Assembly: GCF_001949125.1 (NCBI RefSeq)
Contig: NZ_MSTI01000080.1
Span: forward strand, 1-40,447
Direction of reading: 5' to 3'
Length of the DNA: 40,447 bases
Source of the DNA: Deinococcus marmoris
GTDB taxonomy: Bacteria; Deinococcota; Deinococci; Deinococcales; Deinococcaceae
The position numbers were made by a program, and so were the translations under genes. Every line of letters begins with the position of its first letter. Positions within the stretch are counted from its first letter, which is position 1. The notes under the pieces were generated by a model. That model had not been told where the DNA came from and did no database searches. It was given only the letters and a program-made list of their open reading frames with translations. Positions 15,802-24,733 of the stretch are shown here, piece after piece.

Positions 15802-18021
15802 TTACCTGGGCGTCACGGCGACGTTGACCGTGCCGCTGACGGTGCGGTTCAGGATGCGGGCCGCGCCGTAGACAGACCCGGAAGTCGCCCCGGTCAGGCT
15901 GACCGGCAGGGTGCCCGCGCGGCTGGTGACTGCCACCGTGTTGGTCTTGCGGTCCCACACCGCGCCAAGTTGGCCGGCTGCCTTGGCCTTTTCCTCGCGG
16001 GTGTGGCGGTCCACGTAGGCTCCCAGATCGTCCCAGGCCAGGGTGTTCACCGGCAGCGTGCTGGCTTTGCTGTACTTGTCCAGCACGGCGCGTACCCAGT
16101 CGGTGGCCACGCTCTTGCCGGGGGCGTACTGGTTCAGGTTGGGCTGGTGCATGTAGTGCGGCCAGGCGGCCCCGGATAGGACGTGTTGCAGCCCGATATC
16201 GCTTTCCTTGTCCAGATATTCCGTGTAGTTCAGGGCGCTGGGCCAGTACGGGCGAACACCGCCGGGGCCGTAGACCGCGTTGTAACTGGTGGCCGCCTCG
16301 TCAGGGGTGCTGGAGTAGTAAAAGACGTTGTTGGGCCAGCGCGGCACCAGCAGGATGTTGGGCTTGAGCGGATGGAAGATGCCGCAGGTGGGGCAACTCG
16401 CGTCCCAGTGGCTGGCGACGCTGCGGTTGGAGGGCACGTACTGGACGCCCGACAGGGTGGCCGCGTTCAGGAAGTTGATGTTGCTGGCCCCCAGGCCGTA
16501 ATCCACCTTGGGCTGACCCTCAACCAGGGACTTCCAACCCAGCCCGCTGATTTCGCCGGTCAACACAGTCTTATAGCTCAGTTTCAGGCCCATGAACAGG
16601 CCGATCAGGGTGTTCTGGAAGATCTGGTTGAAGCTCTCGTTCAGCGACAGGTCATCCATCAGCAGGTGATCGCGGGTGTGGTTGACCCAGTCGAAATCCT
16701 GGCTCAGGCATTTGGTCACGGCGCTCAGCGGGTCCTTGACCCCGGTGGACGGCGAACAGGTCTTGGGGGCCAGGATGTCCGCACCCAGGCCGTTGTACAT
16801 CATGGCGTAGGTAAAGTTTCTGGCAACTGAATAATCCTTACGGACAGCGGCCTGCTGATCGCGCACGGACAGCGCGTCACTGGCCTTCAGCCGGAACGCA
16901 TTGGGAAGCACGGTCTTGGTGGGAGCGTCGTAGCGGTCCCCGGTGGCGAACCAGTCGTCGATGTCCACGCCCAGGTAGCGGCGGTACTCGCCCAGGTAGA
17001 CGCCCTTGGTCAGCCACTGCACCATCCCGTAGCCCAGCAGTTGGGTGTGGGTCAGGTACTCGTTCTGGGCCATCGTCAGCAGCAGCCGCTCACGCCCGTC
17101 GGCGGCGGTGCTGCTGACCGCCAGCAGGTTGCCGTTGGCGTCGGTCAGCAGCGGGGTGGTGGTCACATTGGGCACGGCTTCCAGACGGCTGGGGTAGGCG
17201 TATGAGAACCGCACCGGCACCGTGTTGGCGGTCAGGTCGCTGAAGACCGCCTTGCCGCCTGCTGTCACCGTGGCATCGGAGGTGCCCGTTTCTGCCCCTG
17301 GCACCGCCCGCACGCCGTAATCCTCCGGCGCGATGCCGGGGAAACCGAACAGCGCCAGTTGGCGCACCTTGTAGGCCGCCTCGTACTCGAACAGGGTGGC
17401 CCACTCGGCGTCGTTCAGGGCGCTGGTAAACACGCCGGGGCTGTTCTCGGTGGTCAGTGAATTGCTCGCCAGGATCACGCCCGAATACTTGCCCACGCCG
17501 TCCGGGCCGATCAGGGTACTCAGATTCAGATCCTTGGCCGTGGCGTCCAGCGTGTCATAGGCGACGCCGTGCTGAGACAGCAGCGCCTTTGCGGGGGCCA
17601 GCCCAAAGTTGGCGGCCCCGGCATGCAGGACCAGGATCTTCAGCGCCACCTTGCCGGTCTGGGCGTTGCCGGGCAGGGCCTGGGCACGGATGGCTTGAGC
17701 GCTCAGGCGTCCAGCGGGCGCGGCGGGAACGGTGGCCGGACCCAGGCGCTGCGCGCCGAAACCCTGGGGCAGCAGCCGCCTGATATCCCCGGCCACTGCT
17801 CCGGTGGGCGTCAGATTGCCGCCTTCAGAGGCCGAGACCGTCTCGCCGTAGCGGGCGATGTCGCTGAGCTTGACGCCGTTCTCACCGACGATGCCGGTGT
17901 CGGGTTTGCCATCGGGGGCAGAACCGGAGGGGCCGGGGGCGCTGCCGCCTCCGCACCCGGTCAGGATCAGGGCGGCGGACAGCAGCAGGGCGGATGGAAA
18001 CAGGTTGTTCAATTTCGTCAT
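15802..18021 (-). CDS. Lipoprotein polysaccharide deacetylase, Agd3/CE18-like (paralogue A)
   Basis: The 739-residue protein begins with a lipoprotein signal (MTKLNNLFPSALLLSAALILTGC, lipidated Cys23). A low-complexity stretch and an N-terminal alpha/beta domain (VALKILVLHAGAANFGL...) follow. The central deacetylase domain has VDIDDWF near 353 and NHTRDH near 448; the Asp pair and HTxxH match the metal sites of NodB-type deacetylases. A small beta-type C-terminal domain ends the chain. The overall layout resembles fungal Agd3, which deacetylates galactosaminogalactan; that link is from memory of the family. The start is chosen for the lipobox and an AGGA site; the open frame upstream to 18276 is not used. 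It is the most divergent of three paralogues. Confidence 0.78.
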   Translation of the reverse strand: MTKLNNLFPSALLLSAALILTGCGGGSAPGPSGSAPDGKPDTGIVGENGVKLSDIARYGETVSASEGGNLTPTGAVAGDIRRLLPQGFGAQRLGPATVPAAPAGRLSAQAIRAQALPGNAQTGKVALKILVLHAGAANFGLAPAKALLSQHGVAYDTLDATAKDLNLSTLIGPDGVGKYSGVILASNSLTTENSPGVFTSALNDAEWATLFEYEAAYKVRQLALFGFPGIAPEDYGVRAVPGAETGTSDATVTAGGKAVFSDLTANTVPVRFSYAYPSRLEAVPNVTTTPLLTDANGNLLAVSSTAADGRERLLLTMAQNEYLTHTQLLGYGMVQWLTKGVYLGEYRRYLGVDIDDWFATGDRYDAPTKTVLPNAFRLKASDALSVRDQQAAVRKDYSVARNFTYAMMYNGLGADILAPKTCSPSTGVKDPLSAVTKCLSQDFDWVNHTRDHLLMDDLSLNESFNQIFQNTLIGLFMGLKLSYKTVLTGEISGLGWKSLVEGQPKVDYGLGASNINFLNAATLSGVQYVPSNRSVASHWDASCPTCGIFHPLKPNILLVPRWPNNVFYYSSTPDEAATSYNAVYGPGGVRPYWPSALNYTEYLDKESDIGLQHVLSGAAWPHYMHQPNLNQYAPGKSVATDWVRAVLDKYSKASTLPVNTLAWDDLGAYVDRHTREEKAKAAGQLGAVWDRKTNTVAVTSRAGTLPVSLTGATSGSVYGAARILNRTVSGTVNVAVTPR

Positions 18022-18116
18022 GGATAGTCCTGAGGGTGGTGAAGAGTGAGTGGAGGCAAAAATGGACGGCCCCCTGGAAGTCCGGGCAGGCCGACTGGAT
18101 GATGAATGCAATGGCT

Positions 18117-20321
18117 CTAGCGGGGCGTGACCCCCACGGTCCGGTTGCCGCTCAGGCTGACCACCTGGGATTTGTAGGCTCCGTACAGGCTGCCCCCGTC
18201 CGCGCCGGTCAGGGTGACCGGGACCGTGCCCGCTGACAGGTTGCTCAGGACCACCGTGTTGGTTTTGCGGTCCCACATTCCCTTGAGGCTACCCGCTGCC
18301 TTGGCTTTTTCCTCGGTGGTGTGGCTCTGCATATACGCGCCCAGATCATCCCAGTGGTAGGTGTTCAGCGGCAGGGTGCTGTACTTGCTGTATTTGCTCA
18401 GGGCCGCCTGCACCCAGTCCGAAGCCACGCTCTTGCCCAGGGCGTACTGGTTCAGGTTGGTCTGGTGCATGTAGTGGGGGAATGCGCCGCCGCCCAGCAT
18501 GTGCGTCAGGGCCAGATCGCTTTCCTTGTCCAGGAATTCGCTGTAGTTCAGGGCGTGGTCCCAGTAAGGCCGGGTGCCGCCGGGGGCATAGACATTGTTG
18601 TAGCCCTTCAGCGTTTCGGCGGGGTTGGTGGCGTAGTAATAAATATTGATCGGCCAGCGCGCCATCACGAACAGCTTGTTGTCCAGCGGATGCACCACGC
18701 CACAGGTGGGGCACGAAGCGTCCCACTGGCTGGCGACGCTATGGTCGGCACCCAGATAGCGCACCCCGGCGCTGTCGGCGGCTTGCAACATGTTGGGGTT
18801 GCTGCGCCCCAGGCCCAGATCCTGCTTGGGCAGGTTGACATCGTCGTCGTTGTGGCTGCCGTCGTCGGTGGGGTCCATGTTGCCCAGCCCGCTGTGTTCG
18901 CCAGTCACCAGACTCTTGCGGTTGACGGGAAGGCCCAACTGGCTGGCAATCGTGAAGTTGCCCGCGATCTGATCGGTGGCCGTCTTCAGATCCATCACGT
19001 CCATGCGCAGATGGTCTTTGGTGTGGTTGACCCAATCAAAATCATTTTTCAGGCACTTGGCCATACTGGTCAGTTGGTCCGAACTGAGCCAGTAAAACAG
19101 GCAGGAGCCGAAGGCCGATGTTTTTGCGCCCCCACCGTTAAAGACCAGTGAATACCTGAAGTCGCTGGCTGCCTTGAAGGTGCTGCGGATATCGCGCTGC
19201 TGGTAGTACACCGAAATGAGGTCGCCAGCGCTCATGCGAAAGGGTTTGGTGTACAACTGCCCGGTGGCCGAGTTCAGGTGGTCCCCAGCCGAGAAAAAGT
19301 CGTCGATGTCCACCTGAAGGAAGCGGCGGTGTTCGCCCAGATGGACTCCCTTGGTCAACCACTGCACCAGGCCGTAACTCATCAATTCGGTGTGCAGCAG
19401 GTAAGGGTTCTCAGCCACGGTCAGCAGCAACCGCTCCCGGCCATCAGGGGCGGTGCTGGTGGCGGCCAGCACGCGGCCCTGCGGATCGGTCAGCAGCGGG
19501 GTGGTCTTCACGCCAGGAACACTTTCCGGCACGGAAGGGTAACTGTAGGCGTACTGCACGGGCAATGCCGTGCCGGTCAGGTCCTTGAAAACCGCCTTGC
19601 CCGCACTGCTGGGGGTCATGGACGTGGTGGAAGTCTCCGCGCCCGGCACCGCCCGCAGGCCGTAATCTTCCGGTGCCACGCCGGGATAGCCGTACAGCGC
19701 CAGTTGCCGCACCTTGTAGGCCGCCTCGTACTGGAACAGGGTGTCCCATTCGCCGCTGTCCAGCGTGCTGGTGTACACGCCGGGAGTGGACTCGTTGATC
19801 AGTGCGTTGGTGGTCAGGATCACGCCCTGATATTTGCCGCTGCCATCGGCGTTGATCAGCCGCGACTGGTCCAACGTCTGCTGGCTGGCGTCCAGTACGT
19901 CAAACGGCACGCCGCTCTGCTGCAACATGGCCCTGGCACTGTCGATGCCGAAGTCCCCCGCACCGCTGCTCAGGACCAGCACTTTCAGGTCCACCCTGTC
20001 GGTCTGGGCATTGCCCGGCAACGCCTGAGCGCTCAGGCGCGCGCCGCTGGGAATGGTGGCCTCGCCCAGTCGGGCATCTTTCGGCAGCTTGCCAGGGAAA
20101 GGCTCGGGAGCCTGGTAATGTACGTCTCCCGACACAATGGGGACATTGTCGAAAGCCGGTTCTACCGTGTCCGGCCCGACGGCCTGCGGAACAGTATTGA
20201 GGTCGCTGGTGGAACCGGGCACCTGACCGGTGTCAGTGGTCGTGCCGGGGGTCGGCGATCCAGCGCAGGCAGCCAGAATCAGGGTCAGGGACAGGGCGGA
20301 CAGCAGGGTCTGGGGTTTCAT
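18117..20321 (-). CDS. Lipoprotein polysaccharide deacetylase, Agd3/CE18-like (paralogue B)
   Basis: The 734-residue protein has lipoprotein signal MKPQTLLSALSLTLILAAC (Cys19). A linker and an alpha/beta domain (VDLKVLVLSSGAGDFGID) follow. The deacetylase domain carries VDIDDFF near 340 and NHTKDHLRMD near 434. A GEHSGLGN motif follows and a beta-type C-terminus ends GNRTVGVTPR. It has a GAGGAG ribosome site seven bases before the ATG. It is very close to paralogue C, with long nearly identical DNA in the N-terminal half (19441-19765 against 21838-22162). It probably sits on the outer face of the membrane and removes acetyl groups from the locus polysaccharide. Confidence 0.8.
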   Translation of the reverse strand: MKPQTLLSALSLTLILAACAGSPTPGTTTDTGQVPGSTSDLNTVPQAVGPDTVEPAFDNVPIVSGDVHYQAPEPFPGKLPKDARLGEATIPSGARLSAQALPGNAQTDRVDLKVLVLSSGAGDFGIDSARAMLQQSGVPFDVLDASQQTLDQSRLINADGSGKYQGVILTTNALINESTPGVYTSTLDSGEWDTLFQYEAAYKVRQLALYGYPGVAPEDYGLRAVPGAETSTTSMTPSSAGKAVFKDLTGTALPVQYAYSYPSVPESVPGVKTTPLLTDPQGRVLAATSTAPDGRERLLLTVAENPYLLHTELMSYGLVQWLTKGVHLGEHRRFLQVDIDDFFSAGDHLNSATGQLYTKPFRMSAGDLISVYYQQRDIRSTFKAASDFRYSLVFNGGGAKTSAFGSCLFYWLSSDQLTSMAKCLKNDFDWVNHTKDHLRMDVMDLKTATDQIAGNFTIASQLGLPVNRKSLVTGEHSGLGNMDPTDDGSHNDDDVNLPKQDLGLGRSNPNMLQAADSAGVRYLGADHSVASQWDASCPTCGVVHPLDNKLFVMARWPINIYYYATNPAETLKGYNNVYAPGGTRPYWDHALNYSEFLDKESDLALTHMLGGGAFPHYMHQTNLNQYALGKSVASDWVQAALSKYSKYSTLPLNTYHWDDLGAYMQSHTTEEKAKAAGSLKGMWDRKTNTVVLSNLSAGTVPVTLTGADGGSLYGAYKSQVVSLSGNRTVGVTPR

Positions 20322-20509
20322 TGCGTAAACTCCTCAAAACCAGATGTTGGTTTCATGTGTTGCAGCCGGAAAAACGAGGTTTGACGGGGACCGAAGGTCT
20401 GGCTCGGACTGCTGTCTGTTATGCAATCCCGGCACCAAATTGTTTTCTTCGTGAATCTGCCCGGCCTCGGCCAGCATGGAGCGGAGCAGAGTGGAACAAC
20501 GGTCTCGCC

Positions 20510-22723
20510 TTACTGTTGCGTGACCGGCACGGTTTTGCTGCCGCTCAGGCTGACCACCTGTGATTTGTAGGCTCCGTACAGGCTGCCCGCATTCGCGCCG
20601 GTCAGGGTGACCGGAACTGTCCCCGCCGAGAGGTTGCTCAGGATCACGGTGCCCGTCTTGCGGTCCCACATGCCCTTGACGCTTCCTGCCGCCTTGGCTT
20701 TTTCCTCCAGGGTGTGGCGCTGCATATACGCGCCCAGATCGTCCCACTTGTAGGTGTTCAGGGGCAGGGTGCTGTAGAGGCTGTATTTGGTCAGCCCCGC
20801 GCGCACCCAGTCGCTGGCCAGGCTCTTGCCGGGGGCGTACTGGTACAGGTTGGGCTGGTGCATGTAATGGGTGAAGGCGTAGCCACCCAGGATATGGTTC
20901 AGGGTCAGGTCGCTGTCCTTGTCCATGATCTCTTCGTAGGTCAGCTTGTGGTCCCAGTACGGGCGGATGCCGCCGGGCGCGTAGATGCTGTTGTAGGAGG
21001 CCGCCGCCTCGTCGGGCGTGGTGACGTGGTAATGCACGTTGGTGGGCCAGCGCGGCACCAGGAAGATATTGGCGTTCAGGGGATGCTGCACGCCGCAGGT
21101 CGCGCACGAGTCGTCGCGTTCACTGGCGACGCTGTGATCGGAGGCGATATAGCGCACCCCGGCGCTGGTGGCTGCCGAGAGCATGTTGGGGTTGCTGCGG
21201 CCCAGGCCCAGGTCCTGCTTGGGGCCAACCGTTCCCTCGTCGTTGTGGGTGCCGTCGTCGTTCGGGTCCATGTTGCCCAGTCCGCTGTGTTCGCCGGTCA
21301 ACAGGGTCTGCTTGCTGAAGGGCAGCCCCAGCTTGTTGGCAATCGTGACGTTGCCGCCCACCTGTCCCTTGGCGGTCTTCAGGTCCATCACGTCCATGCG
21401 CTGGTGATCGCGGGTGTGGTTGACCCAGTCGAAGCTGCCCTTGACGCATTTGGTCACGCTGGTCAGCAGGTCCGGCGTGCTGATCCCCAGGTTGCACGAC
21501 GCCGGGGCGTTGGGGAACGCGCCGCCGCCGTTGAACATCATCGCGTAACGGAAGGCGCTCGCCACCGGAAACGCCTGCTCGATTCCGGTCTGCTGGTCCC
21601 GCACCGACAGCACGTCCGAGCCGCTCAGGCGGAAGGGGGCGGGGTAGACCAGCCCAGTCTGGGCGTTCAGGTGATCGCCGTCCAGGAAGTAGTCGTCGAT
21701 ATCCACCTGTAAGAAGCGGCGGTGTTCGCCCAAGTGGACGCCGCGCGTGAGCCACTGCACCAACCCGTAGCTCATCAGTTGGGTGTGGCGCAGGTAGGGG
21801 TTCTCGGCCACGGTCAGCAGCAACCGCTCACGTCCGTCGGGGGCGGTGCTGGTGGCGGCCAGCACGCGGCCCTGCGGATCGGTCAGCAGCGGGGTGGTGG
21901 TCACGCCAGGAACACTTTCCAGCACGGAGGGGTAGCTGTAGGCGTACTGCACGGGCAATGCCGTGCCGGTCAGGTCCTTGAAAACCGCCTTGCCCGCACT
22001 GCTGGGGGTCATGGACGTGGTGGAAGTCTCCGCGCCCGCCACGGCCCGCAGGCCGTAATCTTCCGGTGCCACGCCGGGGTAGCCGTAGAGGGCCAGTTGC
22101 CGCACCTTGTAGGCCGCCTCGTACTGGAACAGGGTGTCCCATTCGCCGCTGTCCAGCGTGCTGGTGTAGACGCCAGGACTGGTCTCGGCCACCAGCGCGT
22201 TGCTGGTCAGGATCACACCCTGATATTTGCCGCTGCCGTCCGCGTTGATCAGGTTGCCCTGCCCCAGGGTCTGCGTGCTGGCGTTCAGCACGTCGTAGGG
22301 CACGCCGCCCTGCTGGAGCATGGCCGTGGCGCTGTCCAGCCCGAAATCGCCCGCGCCGCTGCTGACCACCAGCACTTTCAGGTCCACCTTATCGGTCTGG
22401 GCATTGCCCGGCAGGGCCTGGGCACTCAGCCGGGTGCCCTTGAGAACAGTGGCCTCGCCCAGACGGGCGTGGGTGGGCAGGTTGCCCGGCTTGGGGTCCG
22501 GGGGAATGATCGCGATCTCGTCGTTGTGATCGTTGCTGTGGTCGCGGTTGTAATCGCTGCGCGGCACGATGATCTGCCCCGAGCCGTCGGGCGCGCTGGC
22601 GTCGTCTGGAACAGGGAAATCCACGGCGGGCGCGGAGGGGCCGGTGCCAGCCTCGGGCGGCGCGGCGCAGGACCCCAGCAGCAGCGAAAGGGTCAGGGCG
22701 GACAGCAGCAGTTTTTTATTCAT
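20510..22723 (-). CDS. Lipoprotein polysaccharide deacetylase, Agd3/CE18-like (paralogue C)
   Basis: The 737-residue protein has lipoprotein signal MNKKLLLSALTLSLLLGSC (Cys19) and an unusual acidic/His-containing linker (YNRDHSNDHNDE). The same alpha/beta and deacetylase domains follow, with VDIDDYF near 343, NHTRDHQRMD near 437, GEHSGLGN, a CATCGVQHPL cysteine pair also present in the paralogues, and a beta-type C-terminus. A GAGGAA ribosome site precedes the ATG. A frame open upstream to 23662 overlaps the epimerase gene antiparallel in phase only and is not real. It is the first of three consecutive deacetylases. Confidence 0.8.
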   Translation of the reverse strand: MNKKLLLSALTLSLLLGSCAAPPEAGTGPSAPAVDFPVPDDASAPDGSGQIIVPRSDYNRDHSNDHNDEIAIIPPDPKPGNLPTHARLGEATVLKGTRLSAQALPGNAQTDKVDLKVLVVSSGAGDFGLDSATAMLQQGGVPYDVLNASTQTLGQGNLINADGSGKYQGVILTSNALVAETSPGVYTSTLDSGEWDTLFQYEAAYKVRQLALYGYPGVAPEDYGLRAVAGAETSTTSMTPSSAGKAVFKDLTGTALPVQYAYSYPSVLESVPGVTTTPLLTDPQGRVLAATSTAPDGRERLLLTVAENPYLRHTQLMSYGLVQWLTRGVHLGEHRRFLQVDIDDYFLDGDHLNAQTGLVYPAPFRLSGSDVLSVRDQQTGIEQAFPVASAFRYAMMFNGGGAFPNAPASCNLGISTPDLLTSVTKCVKGSFDWVNHTRDHQRMDVMDLKTAKGQVGGNVTIANKLGLPFSKQTLLTGEHSGLGNMDPNDDGTHNDEGTVGPKQDLGLGRSNPNMLSAATSAGVRYIASDHSVASERDDSCATCGVQHPLNANIFLVPRWPTNVHYHVTTPDEAAASYNSIYAPGGIRPYWDHKLTYEEIMDKDSDLTLNHILGGYAFTHYMHQPNLYQYAPGKSLASDWVRAGLTKYSLYSTLPLNTYKWDDLGAYMQRHTLEEKAKAAGSVKGMWDRKTGTVILSNLSAGTVPVTLTGANAGSLYGAYKSQVVSLSGSKTVPVTQQ

Positions 22724-22875
22724 AGGCAGATTCCTCGGTTCCGGGGGCGATCTGGTCTTTCCCGATGACGACGCAGGGCAAAGAGGTGTGAATCTCGTCA
22801 GCAGGTGGGGCGGGGGGCATGAAGGTGGGGGCTTGAAGGGAGTGCAGCCGGAAAACATCGGTGGGGGCTGGGGTC

Positions 22876-23835
22876 TCAGCCCATAACGGCAGTTCTCCCC
22901 TCGGCAGGCTCCAGCCCCCGCAGGAGCGCCTCCAGCGAGTCGCCAAAGCTGTGGCGCAGCGTGAAGCCGCTGTCCAGCAGGCGCGAGATGTCGGCCCGCT
23001 GATACGGCACGTCGCCGCTGCGGGGGCTGCCGGGGGCGTCTTCCAGAATCTGGCCCCGGAAGCCGGTCAGGGCCACCAGTCCGTCTACCAGATCGCGCAC
23101 CGGACGCGCCTGACCGCTGCCCACGTTCACTACGCCGCTCAGGTCCGAGGTCAGGGCGTGCCACACGGCGCGGGCCACGTCGCGGGCGTCCACGAAATCG
23201 CGCCGCGCCCCCAGCGGGCCGAAGCGCACCGTGTTTTGAGCCAGCACCGTGTCCCGGCCTTCCAGCGCCGCCACCGAAAGCTCGTGGGCGGCGCGGCCCG
23301 GCAGGGTGCCCGCGCCGATGCCCGCACCCAGCGGATTGGTCAGGCGCAGCACTGCCGCCTGCACGCGCCCGCTGCGGACGGCCTCCAGGGTCAGCACGGT
23401 TCCGGCCAGCTTGGACGCGCCGTAGGGCGACAGGGGACAGGCCGGATCGTCCTCGCACGAGGCGTGGTCCTCCGGCACCGCGCCGTATTCGGCGGCAGAG
23501 GCCAGATGGACCAGTTTGACGCTCCCAGCGCCCGCGCGGTTCAGTTCTTCCAGCACCCGCGCGGGCAGCAGGGCGTTGGCGCGGGTCAGCTCGGTGGGGC
23601 TGCCGAAGGTGCGTCCGGCAGCGTTGATCACGCCCGAAACGCCGTCCAGCAGGGCGTCCCAATCGGCGCGCGAGGCCGCCGTCAGATCGCCCGGCGGCGC
23701 GGTGCGGACCTCGTGGCCCGCTGCCTGCACCCCGGTCACGATCTGCGCGCCCAGAAAGCCGCGTGCGCCCAGCACCAGCACCGGACCAGTCGAGGGACGG
23801 GGCCGGGGGAAGCCGGGCAGATCAGCGTCGGGCAT
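22876..23835 (-). CDS. NAD-dependent epimerase/dehydratase (extended SDR)
   Basis: The 319-residue Rossmann protein has VLVLGARGFLGAQ (GxxGxxG at 23-29), LASAAEYG around 111-118 and the catalytic YGASK (Tyr138, Lys142). It probably alters a nucleotide sugar for the exopolysaccharide pathway, for example at C4, but the substrate is not readable from the sequence. It starts two bases from the end of the nucleotidyltransferase gene, so they form a coupled pair. The N-terminus has a Pro-rich extension (about 15 residues) before the fold. Confidence 0.85.
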   Translation of the reverse strand: MPDADLPGFPRPRPSTGPVLVLGARGFLGAQIVTGVQAAGHEVRTAPPGDLTAASRADWDALLDGVSGVINAAGRTFGSPTELTRANALLPARVLEELNRAGAGSVKLVHLASAAEYGAVPEDHASCEDDPACPLSPYGASKLAGTVLTLEAVRSGRVQAAVLRLTNPLGAGIGAGTLPGRAAHELSVAALEGRDTVLAQNTVRFGPLGARRDFVDARDVARAVWHALTSDLSGVVNVGSGQARPVRDLVDGLVALTGFRGQILEDAPGSPRSGDVPYQRADISRLLDSGFTLRHSFGDSLEALLRGLEPAEGRTAVMG

Positions 23836-23836
23836 T

Positions 23837-24574
23837 CTAGTCGGCGGCGCTCAGGGTCAGGTGCGGCAACAGGATGGCGGACATCTCCTGCCACTCGCGG
23901 TTGGCCATGTCGTAGTCCTCGGGGCGGCCAATATCCAGCCAGTAGCCGCCGAACAGGTCGCTGCCAGGGAAATCCTGGGCGGCCAGCAGGTCCAGCATCA
24001 GGGTGTCGAAGCCCAGCACCTGTCCCGGCGTGTAGCCGCGCAAAGCCCCACGGGAAATAGCGTAGACGCCCATGCTGACCTGAAAATGCACCGTGGGCTT
24101 CTCGCGGAAGGCGACGATCTGGTTGCTGGCCTCATTGATGTCCAGCACGCCGAATTCGCTCTTGATCTCGCGGTTGTAGGTGGCCACGGTGACCGAGCGC
24201 TCCGACTGGATGTGGCGTTGCAGGAAGGTGCCGTAGTTCAAATTTGTAAGCACGTCGCCGTTCATGACCAGGAACTGCTCGGGCAGGCTGTCCAGCACGT
24301 TCAGCACCGGGCCGATGGTGCCCAGCGGGGTTTCCTCGTCGGTGTACTCCACCGTCAGGCCGTAGCGGCTGCCGTTCCCTACGAAGGCGCGGATCAGGTG
24401 GCCCATGTGCCCCACCGCCAGCGTGACCGACGTGAAGCCGTGGGCGCGCAACTGGTGCAGCACGATTTCCAGGATCGAGTAGGTATCGCCGATGGGCACG
24501 AGCGGCTTGGGAACACAGGTGGTGTAGGGGCGCAGGCGGGTGCCTTTTCCTCCGGCCAGGATAACTGCGTGCAT
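23837..24574 (-). CDS. Sugar-phosphate nucleotidyltransferase
   Basis: The 245-residue enzyme has the NTP-transferase signature AVILAGGKGTRLRPYT at 3-18, KPLVPIGD, the metal-binding NGDVLTNLNY and EFGVLDIN. Such enzymes join a sugar 1-phosphate to a nucleotide. It lacks the long C-terminal beta-helix of GlmU-type enzymes, so it is a plain pyrophosphorylase. A strong AGGAGG lies before the ATG. A 160-bp spacer upstream may hold a promoter; TTAATTAA lies within it. Confidence 0.88.
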   Translation of the reverse strand: MHAVILAGGKGTRLRPYTTCVPKPLVPIGDTYSILEIVLHQLRAHGFTSVTLAVGHMGHLIRAFVGNGSRYGLTVEYTDEETPLGTIGPVLNVLDSLPEQFLVMNGDVLTNLNYGTFLQRHIQSERSVTVATYNREIKSEFGVLDINEASNQIVAFREKPTVHFQVSMGVYAISRGALRGYTPGQVLGFDTLMLDLLAAQDFPGSDLFGGYWLDIGRPEDYDMANREWQEMSAILLPHLTLSAAD

Positions 24575-24733
24575 GGGTTCCTCCTTTCCTGTCTTCCTAG
24601 AGCAGGAATGAATCTGGGGTGAGGTCGCGGTGAGGACTCTTCCTCATCTGCGACTAGTGAAGCACTGGACGCGTTTCAGAGAAGTTTCAGACCGTTAATT
24701 AACGCTCAGTCTGTTCTCAGACGGTGGCGCTGC

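Noticed and set aside
14138..15958. One long 606-codon frame covering both hydrolase genes
   Set aside because: Its N-terminal half is a frame-shifted shadow of the 245-residue hydrolase. Only the part from about 15064 looks like protein.
20510..23662. 1050-codon frame starting inside the epimerase gene
   Set aside because: The first 300 or so residues are Arg/Gly-rich shadow sequence. The lipoprotein signal at 22723 marks the real start.
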